Assembly (NCBI GenBank): GCA_944376065.1
Contig: CALWBL010000017.1
Span: forward strand, 1-60,024
DNA length: 60,024 nt
From: an uncultured Butyricicoccus sp.
GTDB lineage: Bacteria > Bacillota > Clostridia > Oscillospirales > Butyricicoccaceae
Direction: 5' to 3'
In this document: positions 1 through 8,122 of the stretch, in pieces
How positions within the stretch are numbered: position 1 is the first letter of the stretch
How the letters are laid out: the number at the start of each line of letters is the position of its first letter
Translations under genes and position numbers: made by a program
Notes under the pieces: model-generated
Seen by the model: the letters and a program-made list of their open reading frames with translations, nothing else
The model's database searches: none
What the model was told of the DNA's origin: nothing

Positions 1-70
1 GTGAAGGGAAACTTTCACGCACGGTGTGGACGGGGGGAAAAGATGGAGATTATATCAAAGTCTTACCTAT
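1..70 (+). mobile_element. 3' end of a group II intron (domains V and VI)
   Basis: The first 33 bases carry the distal part of a domain V hairpin: GTGAAG, a GGAA tetraloop, CTTTCAC, then GCACGGTGT. They are followed by a domain VI-like stretch and the typical 3' terminus TTACCTAT, ending in AT (the AY rule). The intron body and its reverse transcriptase would lie before the window. Its orientation is opposite to the gene it interrupts, so it cannot splice from that gene's mRNA. Domain structure is recognised from known bacterial group II introns; the exact end (69 or 70) is inferred. Confidence 0.75.
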
Positions 71-912
71 CCGTATCCCAGCTCACTAATATATTCTCTA
101 TCAGACTGAGAGATACGAAATTCACCATAAGAATGAAAATATTCATTATAAAGCTCTGTCTGTAAATGAGGATATGCCCTATCCATATTATAAAGTGCTA
201 TGTTGAGGGTTTGCAGTAAATCTGTGTTTCCACGATATAGAGCAAAATAATATGGACTAGGAGAAAATCGAGCAACTGTGCGAAACCCATCGACTACAGC
301 AATATCTGACTGTAAGGTTGCATCTGCTTCTCCGTTTAATACAGCCTCGAAAACATCAGTAAGTTTATCATACTCTACTATTTCGTATGTGAATCCATTT
401 AGTTTTGCGTACTGATCAAACTGTTCCATACGATTGTTTTGTCCTGGGTAGACTGCTATCTCTATACCGTCCCAATGTTCAAAATCTTCTTCCATCCATT
501 CGGTAGAATCCTCTCGCACAGTTAAAGCAGTATACGTAGTTCCATAACTATGATTTGGATAGAGAAACAATTCCTCTAACGTTTCATTACGATTCATGGT
601 ACCAAGCATATCAATATCGCCGTTCATCAACATCTCAAGCAAAGTAGAAATCTGGGTGTTTGTATCCCCATCTACTTGCACAAACTCGTACTCCCAGTTT
701 GTATATAGACTCAACTGTTTTAGATAATCGACCATATATCCAGCGTAGTTTCCACTATCATCTATGTAAGATATCCCATGTTGAATTGGGAATCCTACTC
801 GTATAACTTTGTCATTTTCTTTGACCGCTTGAGCAATGGTTACACTTACAAGTAAAACACAGAATGTCAAAACAACAAATAAAGACGTATTTCTGAAATT
901 CACTTTACTCAC
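67..912 (-). CDS. Family 3 solute-binding sensor domain, truncated by intron insertion
   Basis: Extracytoplasmic amino-acid-type binding domain (SBP_bac_3). A signal peptide or anchor occupies about residues 6-29, and the binding domain runs from about residue 36 (IRVGFPIQHGISY) to about 260. In Clostridia this layout usually forms the first of two binding domains in a membrane histidine kinase or diguanylate cyclase. The ORF stops abruptly after SDREYISELGYG, at the hinge where a second domain normally begins. The TAG stop is supplied by the intron sequence. The start is GTG; the GAAGGG ribosome site sits only two bases from it, so an in-frame GTG at 903 is possible. The gene is therefore probably broken; its 3' part should lie beyond the intron. 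Confidence 0.75.
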   Translation of the reverse strand: MSKVNFRNTSLFVVLTFCVLLVSVTIAQAVKENDKVIRVGFPIQHGISYIDDSGNYAGYMVDYLKQLSLYTNWEYEFVQVDGDTNTQISTLLEMLMNGDIDMLGTMNRNETLEELFLYPNHSYGTTYTALTVREDSTEWMEEDFEHWDGIEIAVYPGQNNRMEQFDQYAKLNGFTYEIVEYDKLTDVFEAVLNGEADATLQSDIAVVDGFRTVARFSPSPYYFALYRGNTDLLQTLNIALYNMDRAYPHLQTELYNEYFHSYGEFRISQSDREYISELGYG

Positions 913-1160
913 TTCCCTTCTTTAATTGTTCATTTCTGACATTTAGTTGTAAAAATGTAATATTGGTTACAAATCAGTTGAATTTTGAATATTTTATTCA
1001 CCCTATTATACTTCTTGATTATATCGGATATTGAAGAAAAATGCAATAATAACATATACTTCATTAGCTATATAATATGATTTGGTGGTCATGCTGCTTT
1101 TTAGTAAATATACTTTCAGTCTATTGTCAGATATCTTTATACCCTTATACCCTTTTGCAA
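913..1160. other. AT-rich spacer between divergent genes
   Basis: No ORF, repeat or RNA motif stands out in these 250 bases. The region must hold the promoter of the leftward sensor gene, but I see no convincing -35/-10 pair for it. The promoter for the rightward gene is listed separately. Confidence 0.5.
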
Positions 1161-1189
1161 TTTACACTGTTTTAAAACTATGATATAAT
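1161..1189 (+). promoter_or_regulatory. Promoter of the glutaredoxin-like gene
   Basis: TTTACA, a 17-base spacer, then TATAAT preceded by TG one base upstream (extended -10). It lies 38 bases before the start codon. Confidence 0.7.
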
Positions 1190-1227
1190 TTATCATCAAA
1201 CTATTACTTATAAGAAGGGTTAAAATT

Positions 1228-1524
1228 ATGAAAGTTTACGGTTCTAATATTTGTATTGATTGCAGAAATTTTAATCACATCAATACATCAAGAAATTTGA
1301 ATTTGCAATTTGTTGATATAACAGAAAACACTGCTAATCTTAGAGAGTTTTTGCATTTGAGAGATACATCAGATGTATTTGCTGATACTCGAAAAAATGG
1401 CGGTATAGGTATTCCTGCATTTGTATTAGATGATAAAATAACCCTCGATATAAATGAGGCTTTTTCTTGGATAAACCAGCCATCCGTTGATGAAAGTGAA
1501 ATTGTAGAATTTCGTGAAGAATGA
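1228..1524 (+). CDS. Glutaredoxin-related protein
   Basis: Small thiol-redox protein of 98 residues with the thioredoxin/glutaredoxin fold. The beta strand MKVYGSNIC leads into a CIDC active site (residues 9-12). A cis-proline-like GIPAF lies near residue 63 and a C-terminal helix follows. Such clostridial glutaredoxin-related proteins are cytosolic and presumably act in dithiol exchange or iron handling, but the partner is not known. The ribosome site AAGAAGGG is well placed before ATG. The gene is monocistronic: it has its own promoter and converges on polA. Family assignment rests on the CxxC position, length and IPAF motif. Confidence 0.7.
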   Translation: MKVYGSNICIDCRNFNHINTSRNLNLQFVDITENTANLREFLHLRDTSDVFADTRKNGGIGIPAFVLDDKITLDINEAFSWINQPSVDESEIVEFREE

Positions 1525-1596
1525 CTTTAATTGTCGGATTTCAACCCCGCTCTACAAATTGACATTAAATTATCAGTTAGGTGACAATTTAAAAAA

Positions 1597-1618
1597 CCTG
1601 TCTAAATAAATAGACAGG
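1597..1618 (-). terminator. Rho-independent terminator of polA (probably bidirectional)
   Basis: Perfect 8-bp stem CCTGTCTA/TAGACAGG with a 6-base loop. On the minus strand it is followed by TTTTTT; on the plus strand by CTTTATCTTT. Confidence 0.85.
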
Positions 1619-1626
1619 CTTTATCT

Positions 1627-4269
1627 TTATCCCTTGGCTGTATACCAATCGTGACCAAAGTGTGCCTCTGCCACAAGTGGAACGTCCATTTTTATTGCAT
1701 TTTGCATTTCTTCGGTGAGTAGTTTTGTAACTTCTTCTCGTTCACTTATTGGTGATTCCAGAATAAGCTCATCATGCACTTGAAGAATAAGTCTTGTCTT
1801 ATATCCTCCATCTTTTAAGCGTTTCCAAACTCTAAACATAGCGATTTTAATTATATCTGCTGCTGTGCCTTGAATTGGTGTGTTCATCGCTACACGCTCG
1901 CCAAATGCTCTTATTGGAAAGCTCTTGCTTGAAAGCTCTGGCAGATATCTTCTTCTTCCAAACAGTGTTTCAACGTATCCCTTTTCCTTTGCACTAGCTT
2001 TGATGTCTTTCATATATTTATCAACACCAGTATAGGTTTCCAGATAGCTTTTTATAAACTCTCCTGCTTGTTTACGACTTATACCTAAATCTCCCGCAAG
2101 TGCAAAATCAGAAATGCCATAAACAATACCAAAGTTAACCGCTTTGCAACTAGATCTCATTTGACTTGTTACATCTTCAATCGGAACTCCATAAACCTTT
2201 GATGCTGTGGCTGCATGGATATCTGCACCATTTCTAAATGCTTCAAGCATAGTTTCATCTTGTGCTATATGTGCAAGCACTCTAAGCTCAATCTGAGAAT
2301 AATCGGCATCTATAAGAACGTGATTTTCGTCTTGTGCAACAAACATTTTTCTAAGCTCTCTACCCAGTTCTGTGCGAACGGGTATATTTTGCAGATTTGG
2401 GTCCACTGAAGAAAGTCTGCCTGTTGCCGTTACTGTTTGCTGAAAATGTGAGTGTATTCTGCCATCATCTGGACTTATTACCTTTAGCAATCCATCAACA
2501 TATGTGCTTTTTAACTTTGTTAGCTGTCTGTATTCAAGCACTGCATTAACAATAGGATGATACCCTGCAATAGATTCCAATATCTCTGCACTTGTAGAAT
2601 ATCCGCTTTTTGTCTTTTTCTGAGCAGGTAAGCCTAATCTGTCAAACAATATTTCTCCAAGCTGTTTTGGTGAGTTTATTTTAAATTCGCCACCTGCATA
2701 ATCATATATTTCATTTGTCAAAAGTTCAATACGCCTATCAAGCTGCAATCCAAAACTTTTAAGCAAATCAGCATCTACTTTACAGCCTATTTTTTGCATA
2801 TCAGCAAGCACTGTCATAAGTGGAAGTTCTAATTCATAATAAAGTTTTTCAAGCTCTGGCTGTGCTTTTAGCTTGGGCATAATCTCATTATAAATATATT
2901 CTATTGCCTCTGTCCATCTAGCAAGTTGTTTTTCCATATCTTGATTATCAATCAAGCCTAAAAATGCATCTTCATTATCAAAATCCGGAGGTGCAAGCTC
3001 TATTTGACAATAAGCCAGTGCAACACGCTGCAAATCATATGAACCTTCTGCTGGATTTAATAAATATGCCGCAAGGCATGTATCAAATTTTATCCCCTCT
3101 ACAGAGATACCTAATTTCAAAAGGTTTACAACTTGGTCTTTGGCATCATGCATAATAATATTTAGTTTGAATATGCGTCGTAAAATTTCAAACCACTCGT
3201 CCTCAGTAAATATGTGAGCTTTAATTATATAATATTTATCGTTGGCATGAAAACAAATTGCGGTCTGAGCTTTATTTACATGCACAAAAATGTTTTGTGT
3301 CTCATTTTCTAATTCTGAAATTTGATTTAGAATATCACCAAAATTTGTAAGATTTGAAACTGATATATCTTTTTTCTCAAATGTCTTTTGCCCATCTGCT
3401 GAAACAAGTCCCAAACGGTTTATAAATGTTTTAAGCTCTAATTTGTTAAAAATCTCATAAAGTCCATCTTCATCGACAAACTCATCTGATAAACTCATTG
3501 GGTCTATATCAATAGGCACATTCCTATCAATAGTTGCAAGCCAGTAACTATCCTTGGCGCTTTGTTCGCCCGATATTAACTTTTCGCGAACACCTTTTTT
3601 AATTTCAGGGCTATCTATGTTTTTATATATATTTTCAACACTGCCAAATAGTTTTATAAGGTCATTTGCGGTTTTTTTACCAATTCCAGCAACACCGGAA
3701 ATATTATCCGATGTATCTCCCATAAGTGCTTTTAAATCTATAAGTTGTATGGGCTTAAAACCATATTCTTCCTGAAAAAGCTGCTCATCATATTTAGTGG
3801 TATTACTTTGACCCATTTTGCTTGTAACAAGTCTAACACTTGTGCCGTTTCCAACAAGCTGTAAGCTATCTTTATCTCCAGTTACTATAACACATTCATT
3901 TCCGCTTTGGCTAACTATGTGTGAAATTGTACCAATTAAATCATCTGCCTCATAACCTGCTTTTTCACATCTTGTTATCCCAAGTTTGTCAAGTATATCT
4001 TTCATAACTGGAAGCTGCATGGCAAGCTCATCGGGCATGCCTTTTCTTGTGGCTTTATAAGTTTCAAATTTCTTATGTCTGAAAGTCTTTTCTCTAACAT
4101 CAAAACAAACAATAGTGCGGTCTGGGGCTTCCTCATCTTGTAATTTGAATAATGTTGACAAAAATCCATAAATTGCATTTGTATAAAATCCTTCATGATT
4201 TGTAAGCAAACGCACACCATAAAATGCTCTATTAAGTATGCTATTGCCGTCTATTACCATGATTTTCAT
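1627..4269 (-). CDS. polA: DNA polymerase I
   Basis: Full-length family A polymerase (880 residues) for Okazaki fragment maturation and repair. The 5'-3' nuclease domain spans about 1-290, with MVIDGNSILNRAF, YEADDLIGT, VTGDKDSLQLV and MGDTSDNI, followed by a helix-hairpin-helix GVAGIGKKTA. Residues about 320-470 have the 3'-5' exonuclease fold, but the usual acidic DxE motif is absent (IFVHVNKAQ in its place), so proofreading is probably lost, as in Taq and Bst. The polymerase domain has motif A DYSQIELR, motif B RSSCKAVNFGIVYG and motif C QVHDELILE. It is the only gene in its unit, between its terminator and the flavodoxin terminator. Identification is secure; loss of proofreading is inference from missing residues. 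Confidence 0.97.
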   Translation of the reverse strand: MKIMVIDGNSILNRAFYGVRLLTNHEGFYTNAIYGFLSTLFKLQDEEAPDRTIVCFDVREKTFRHKKFETYKATRKGMPDELAMQLPVMKDILDKLGITRCEKAGYEADDLIGTISHIVSQSGNECVIVTGDKDSLQLVGNGTSVRLVTSKMGQSNTTKYDEQLFQEEYGFKPIQLIDLKALMGDTSDNISGVAGIGKKTANDLIKLFGSVENIYKNIDSPEIKKGVREKLISGEQSAKDSYWLATIDRNVPIDIDPMSLSDEFVDEDGLYEIFNKLELKTFINRLGLVSADGQKTFEKKDISVSNLTNFGDILNQISELENETQNIFVHVNKAQTAICFHANDKYYIIKAHIFTEDEWFEILRRIFKLNIIMHDAKDQVVNLLKLGISVEGIKFDTCLAAYLLNPAEGSYDLQRVALAYCQIELAPPDFDNEDAFLGLIDNQDMEKQLARWTEAIEYIYNEIMPKLKAQPELEKLYYELELPLMTVLADMQKIGCKVDADLLKSFGLQLDRRIELLTNEIYDYAGGEFKINSPKQLGEILFDRLGLPAQKKTKSGYSTSAEILESIAGYHPIVNAVLEYRQLTKLKSTYVDGLLKVISPDDGRIHSHFQQTVTATGRLSSVDPNLQNIPVRTELGRELRKMFVAQDENHVLIDADYSQIELRVLAHIAQDETMLEAFRNGADIHAATASKVYGVPIEDVTSQMRSSCKAVNFGIVYGISDFALAGDLGISRKQAGEFIKSYLETYTGVDKYMKDIKASAKEKGYVETLFGRRRYLPELSSKSFPIRAFGERVAMNTPIQGTAADIIKIAMFRVWKRLKDGGYKTRLILQVHDELILESPISEREEVTKLLTEEMQNAIKMDVPLVAEAHFGHDWYTAKG

Positions 4270-4340
4270 TCTTTCACCTTCCTATTTTCTCAGGTTACTT
4301 TTCTTTTAAATAAGTATATCATGAACACAGCTTTAAACAC

Positions 4341-4372
4341 AATAGCAAAAGGCGTAGCTATCTAGCCACGCC
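4341..4372 (-). terminator. Terminator of the DUF3793-flavodoxin operon
   Basis: Stem of about 10 bp, GGCGTGGCTA/TAGCTACGCC (one G-T pair), read on the minus strand, with a 2-base apex (effectively a larger loop) and a following TTTTGCTATT. It lies just after the flavodoxin stop. Confidence 0.7.
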
Positions 4373-4440
4373 TTCAACCGTAAAATCAATGAGGAAATAA
4401 AATACCCATTCAAACGCTGATGGGAGCGATATGTGTTAGT

Positions 4441-4869
4441 TTAGTTAGCTAATGATTTACCTAGAGCCTTACATGCGTCCAAATCGTCTTCGGTTGGTTG
4501 TTCATGCACCTTTAAGCCTTCACCATCTATAATATATGCACCTGCATTATTGGTACGCTCCTGCCAGTCACGCATCCATTGACCGTCACCCCAACCATAA
4601 GAGCCAAACAACGCCACTCTTTTACCTGTTAGATTTGATTCTAACTCTGTGAAAAAAGGCTCAAACTCCATTTCTTCCAACATTTCTGAACCCATTGCAG
4701 AGCAGCCAAGAGCCAATCTATCAAACTTAGCAGCATCATCTGCATTAGTTTCTGATACATTCATTACAATAACTTCTGCACCTGCCGCTTTTGCACCATC
4801 AGCGATTGCATGTGCCATTGTTTCTGTATTACCTGTACCAGACCAATAAATAACTGCTACTTTACTCAT
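4441..4869 (-). CDS. Short-chain flavodoxin
   Basis: FMN-binding electron carrier of 142 residues, the usual short-chain length. The phosphate-binding loop WSGTGNTE starts at residue 9, and the FMN-flanking loops GCSAMGSEMLEE (about 55) and GSYGWGDGQWM (about 89) are present. It can replace ferredoxin when iron is scarce. The ribosome site TTGGAGGT precedes ATG. Only 45 bases separate it from the upstream DUF3793 gene and no terminator intervenes, so the two share the iron-type operator promoter. That arrangement fits an iron-starvation response; the regulator is inferred. Confidence 0.92.
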   Translation of the reverse strand: MSKVAVIYWSGTGNTETMAHAIADGAKAAGAEVIVMNVSETNADDAAKFDRLALGCSAMGSEMLEEMEFEPFFTELESNLTGKRVALFGSYGWGDGQWMRDWQERTNNAGAYIIDGEGLKVHEQPTEDDLDACKALGKSLAN

Positions 4870-4914
4870 AAATATATTACCTCCAAGTTAATCAGTTATA
4901 ATTTTATATTATTC

Positions 4915-5496
4915 TCAAGCTGTAAGCATTAAATGCATTTCCAGCAACTGAGCTAATGTTTTTCCAGAAAACAGATTTTCTTCAAACTTGTTTCTGCATT
5001 TATCGAAAATATCAAAGGTTTTCTTTGCCTGTTCAACATCAAAATATACTTTCCAGTAACCACAAAGTTTTGCCCCCTCACCTTTATAGTGTTCAAAAGC
5101 AAGAACATCTCTTAGCGGATAGCCTAAAAATAGACCTATTTCATGCGGAAAGCCATTTGTCTTATTTAAACGCTCACTTAAAAACTCAATCTGCAATTTT
5201 AAATTAGACTCTGGATAGCCATAACGTTTTAATTGTTTTAATATTTCTGGTTTTTTAAGCTGATGTTCGAGAGCATCTTTTTGATAAACCAAAACCAGAT
5301 AACGCCTTTCACATGAGCAAAGCACCTGTATCTCTACTCCAAACTTTTTAAGCTGTGTTTTATATTTTTGATAATCTCTATCAAAATTTGGAAACTTTTG
5401 TTTTTGAAAACAAATTAAACTTGCGGGTTTTAATCTAGCAAAAGCTGGGGAGCAATGATGCACCAGCTCCTGCTCAAAAAGAGAAACGTTAACCAT
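4915..5496 (-). CDS. DUF3793 family protein
   Basis: Cytosolic protein of 193 residues without membrane segments, resembling the DUF3793 family of Clostridia. Recognisable parts are the FEQELVHHCSPAFARLKPAS opening, two internal cysteines CSCE (about 81) and the core GFPHEIGLFLGYPLRDVLAF (about 116-136). The biochemical role of the family is unknown. It often sits with flavodoxin and iron genes, as here, where it is first in the operon. The ATG follows an AGGAGGAG ribosome site. Three inverted repeats and a consensus promoter lie directly upstream. Family recognition is from the conserved core; no function is claimed. Confidence 0.8.
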   Translation of the reverse strand: MVNVSLFEQELVHHCSPAFARLKPASLICFQKQKFPNFDRDYQKYKTQLKKFGVEIQVLCSCERRYLVLVYQKDALEHQLKKPEILKQLKRYGYPESNLKLQIEFLSERLNKTNGFPHEIGLFLGYPLRDVLAFEHYKGEGAKLCGYWKVYFDVEQAKKTFDIFDKCRNKFEENLFSGKTLAQLLEMHLMLTA

Positions 5497-5508
5497 ATCT
5501 CCTCCTTT

Positions 5509-5524
5509 GTTAGCATGAGCTAAC
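5509..5524. promoter_or_regulatory. Operator-like palindrome 1 (GTTAGC-N4-GCTAAC)
   Basis: Perfect 6-bp inverted repeat GTTAGCATGAGCTAAC between the transcription start and the ribosome site of the DUF3793 gene. It resembles DtxR/IdeR/MntR-family operators. Confidence 0.65.
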
Positions 5525-5540
5525 CTATCGTCATTTTATT

Positions 5541-5560
5541 AAGTTAGCGACTGCTAACTT
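5541..5560. promoter_or_regulatory. Operator-like palindrome 2, at the transcription start
   Basis: Perfect 8-bp inverted repeat AAGTTAGCGACTGCTAACTT, about ten bases downstream of the -10. It shares the GTTAGC-N4-GCTAAC core with site 1, at a centre-to-centre distance of 34 bases. Confidence 0.7.
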
Positions 5561-5568
5561 ATGTGTTT

Positions 5569-5597
5569 ACTATATCACATCAGTTAGCATATGTCAA
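5569..5597 (-). promoter_or_regulatory. Promoter of the DUF3793-flavodoxin operon
   Basis: Read leftward: TTGACA (5597-5592), a 17-base spacer, TATAGT (5574-5569) with TG one base upstream. It is near-consensus, so the operon must be strongly expressed unless repressed. Confidence 0.8.
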
Positions 5598-5598
5598 C
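5583..5598. promoter_or_regulatory. Operator-like palindrome 3, over the -35
   Basis: GTTAGCATATGTCAAC is a degenerate copy of the same 6-4-6 operator; its right half is the -35 hexamer itself. Binding here would block RNA polymerase. Confidence 0.5.
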
Positions 5599-5625
5599 AC
5601 TTTTCTTTTTAATTTTAAAAAGATA

Positions 5626-5652
5626 AAAGACCGATTTTAGAAATCGGTCTTT
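5626..5652 (-). terminator. Terminator of the DEAD/glycosidase unit
   Basis: Stem AAAGACCGATTT/AAATCGGTCTTT, 12 bp, with a 3-base apex. On the minus strand it is followed by TATCTTTTTAAAATT. It ends the leftward unit 7 bases after the stop. Confidence 0.8.
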
Positions 5653-5659
5653 CGTAAGC

Positions 5660-6835
5660 TTAGTATTTCCATGTGACAGTAAATGCATTAGGAAGTGTTC
5701 TGCCATGTGGATTATTGCTTGCGGTAGTTGGGTGTGTAATCTCCCTGCCGTTATAGTACATAACAGATGATGAACCACCATCAAGGTTAGTTGCCTGTAT
5801 AGCTCCATATCTTTCTAAAATATCCTTACAGTCACCCACTGTTGCACCAGTTGAGCGTGTACTTCTTCCATCAATTACAAGCATAAGCACTGTTTTATCC
5901 TGTGTCTGACCAATGGCTGAACGAGGCTGAAGTCCCCAGCCTGATGATGCACTTTTTAGCATTGACTCACCATCTACAATAAGTGCTGGACCGAACTCTA
6001 TTGCATCCCATAAACTATCTGCGATGCTTGTGTCACCTATCTGCATAAGATCGTTTTCATCAAATCCAATTATTTTATAGTCATGTTCATAAGGTTCTTG
6101 GAGCGTTTCTCCCGCTACCTTTAAGAAACCATAAGGTGTGCCACCATTACCAACACCGCCCTCATCAATAAAACCAGAAGCATTTATAGCAAGTATAGCG
6201 TCATTATCCTCTGCTATATCCTTGACATATTGACCTGATTTATAAAGCCTTGCACAAGTTTTCAGCTCAACTCTTGATTCGTCCTTTACTATTGCAAGGC
6301 GACCTTCGTATGTGCTTCCAGTAACCTCAACAATCATAATTTCTTGGTTTGCGCTTATAGCTAAAACGTTGTCACCATAAATTGTTTTAATACCCGTTTC
6401 GGAAGATGAATCACATTTATCTATTGCGATTTTCCCCCAACCATTTTCAAGCAGGTCTGTATGCTCAGAAATATATGCTTGAAAACTTGTTCTATCAAGC
6501 TCTGGAAATTTAGCATAAAACTGTTCTTCTTCACTTAGAGTTTCTATTTCTGGCTGTTTATTTACAATATCTTCCTCACTCCATGTAGATGCCGCAGTTT
6601 TCTGCAGCTCATTTGTTTCTTCACGTGTTTTCATCACTTCGTCAATGATATCTTGAGGAATAATTGCAGTTGCAAGCCATTGATGTGTCATTGTACCCAT
6701 TGCGGTTTCTATATATAGTGTTCTCCATTTACTAACAAAAGCATTATCTGTATATAACAAATATGGATATACAACCGTTGCCATAACCAGAACTAGCACT
6801 AAAAAGAGAACTCCAAAACGACGCTTTATGCTCAT
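5660..6835 (-). CDS. Phosphodiester glycosidase family (NAGPA-like) protein, secreted
   Basis: Extracytoplasmic protein of 391 residues with an N-terminal signal anchor (about 7-27). The NAGPA/phosphodiester glycosidase domain fills about 190-391, with AINASGFIDEGG (start of the active-site region), PRSAIGQ, LMLVIDGRS and the C-terminal NLDGGSSSVMYYNG. The mammalian relative uncovers mannose-6-phosphate; bacterial members are thought to cleave sugar phosphodiesters in wall or exopolymer. The ribosome site AGGAAGGTGG is clear. It lies 27 bases after the DEAD-box gene and is probably co-transcribed with it. The natural substrate cannot be read from the sequence. Confidence 0.85.
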   Translation of the reverse strand: MSIKRRFGVLFLVLVLVMATVVYPYLLYTDNAFVSKWRTLYIETAMGTMTHQWLATAIIPQDIIDEVMKTREETNELQKTAASTWSEEDIVNKQPEIETLSEEEQFYAKFPELDRTSFQAYISEHTDLLENGWGKIAIDKCDSSSETGIKTIYGDNVLAISANQEIMIVEVTGSTYEGRLAIVKDESRVELKTCARLYKSGQYVKDIAEDNDAILAINASGFIDEGGVGNGGTPYGFLKVAGETLQEPYEHDYKIIGFDENDLMQIGDTSIADSLWDAIEFGPALIVDGESMLKSASSGWGLQPRSAIGQTQDKTVLMLVIDGRSTRSTGATVGDCKDILERYGAIQATNLDGGSSSVMYYNGREITHPTTASNNPHGRTLPNAFTVTWKY

Positions 6836-6862
6836 TGAGCCACCTTCCTATCATATCTTTAA

Positions 6863-7990
6863 TCATTCTTTATTTTGTTTTCTGTTTCCACGCCCACGAG
6901 TTCTATTTCTTCTTGCATGAGCTGATTTTTTAATAGACGTATTTATATTTTCTTTTTTGGGTTTTACGGTTTTTCTCTCCGCTTGACGACGCACTTCTTC
7001 TCTCTCTTTGAGTTTTGCCTGCACCTTTGCACGGATACGAGCTGCCGCCTCATCTGAAAGTTTACCTGTTCGTGGAGTAGAAATATCCATACGAAATTCA
7101 TCATATATACTTACTGTTTTTCTACTTTCAATACTTTTAGAAACGCCTTGGGATTGAATTCTTTTTACTTTCCTTCCAACACCCTTGCCTCCTAGCTTTT
7201 GAATATTGGTAGACATATTAGCAGAAACATTTGTAAAAGAGTTTCTGGTGCTGTTTTCATTTATTGTGGCACTTCTGGCAACTCTTTTTTCAGTATTTGA
7301 TTTAGCTTGTTCTTTACGCTTTATAACAACTCTTGGTGCCGCACATCTTTTACGTTTTCTAAATGTTGTGTCAATTCTCACAGGTCTATATAGTATTTTA
7401 TTAGAAAATTCTCTAATTTCACTTGATAAAACTTGTGTAAACAATAATGTCTGACGCTTTTTAGGAAGTTTTATGGAAATTTTCATTATATCATCTAAAA
7501 ATCCCATATCACACATTTTATGAGCATCATCAATAACTAAATATTCAATCCCATGAATATCCATCAAACCCTGCTCCATAAACTCCAAAAAACGCAGTGG
7601 AGTTGCAACCAAAATATCTGCTCCACGTTTTATAGCCTCAACTTGTGGAATCTGAGAAACTCCACCATAAATAACATTTGCAACTCGTCCAGTATATCTG
7701 CTATACTGGCATATGCTTCCATAAACCTGCATTGCATGTTCTCGTGTAGATGTTAAAATTAAAGCCCTGACTGGTCTTTCAGACTCATATTGTGGTTTTC
7801 CCATGTGTTGCAAAATTGGAATGGAAAATGCGGCTGTCTTGCCTGAACCGCTTTGAGAGCAGCACATAAGGTTTCTGCCAGACCTTATGACTGGAATTGC
7901 TTTTTGCTGAATTAGTGTTGGATTTGTGTGCCCTATCTCGTTTAACGCTCGTAAAATTGACTCATCAATCCCCAGTTTTTTAAAATTCAT
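6863..7990 (-). CDS. Degenerate DEAD-box protein with one RecA domain and a basic tail
   Basis: Residues 1-190 match the N-terminal RecA domain of DEAD-box RNA helicases: a Q motif (TNPTLIQQKAI), a P-loop SGSGKTAAF and ATPLRFLEF. The key motifs are altered: DEAD is VIDDAH, PTREL is STREH and SAT is FTQ. The second RecA (helicase C) domain is absent and is replaced by about 180 residues rich in Lys and Arg. Unwinding is therefore unlikely; RNA binding or scaffolding is more plausible. I start at ATG 7990, where family members begin (MNFKKLGI) and an AGGAG lies upstream; an in-frame ATG at 8032 has no ribosome site. A glycosidase gene follows in the same unit. Confidence 0.8.
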   Translation of the reverse strand: MNFKKLGIDESILRALNEIGHTNPTLIQQKAIPVIRSGRNLMCCSQSGSGKTAAFSIPILQHMGKPQYESERPVRALILTSTREHAMQVYGSICQYSRYTGRVANVIYGGVSQIPQVEAIKRGADILVATPLRFLEFMEQGLMDIHGIEYLVIDDAHKMCDMGFLDDIMKISIKLPKKRQTLLFTQVLSSEIREFSNKILYRPVRIDTTFRKRKRCAAPRVVIKRKEQAKSNTEKRVARSATINENSTRNSFTNVSANMSTNIQKLGGKGVGRKVKRIQSQGVSKSIESRKTVSIYDEFRMDISTPRTGKLSDEAAARIRAKVQAKLKEREEVRRQAERKTVKPKKENINTSIKKSAHARRNRTRGRGNRKQNKE

Positions 7991-8055
7991 ATATTTATAA
8001 AGGCTCCTGTCTATTCTATTTTCAAATTTCATGCTCAGAGTGGTATTTTTCCCCC

Positions 8056-8084
8056 TTGTATTTGTAAATAATCCATGATATAAT
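8056..8084 (+). promoter_or_regulatory. Promoter of the metal permease gene
   Basis: TTGTAT, a 17-base spacer, TATAAT with an extended -10 TG. It ends 38 bases before the ATG, in the 132-base divergent spacer after the DEAD gene start. Confidence 0.75.
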
Positions 8085-8122
8085 GTTCATCGATTTAGAG
8101 TTAGCAAAGGAGAACATTTATT

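Noticed and set aside
913..1227. Possible riboswitch before the glutaredoxin-like gene
   Set aside because: No conserved aptamer motif (c-di-GMP, TPP, FMN, purine, T-box) could be found, and the promoter is only 38 bases from the start codon.
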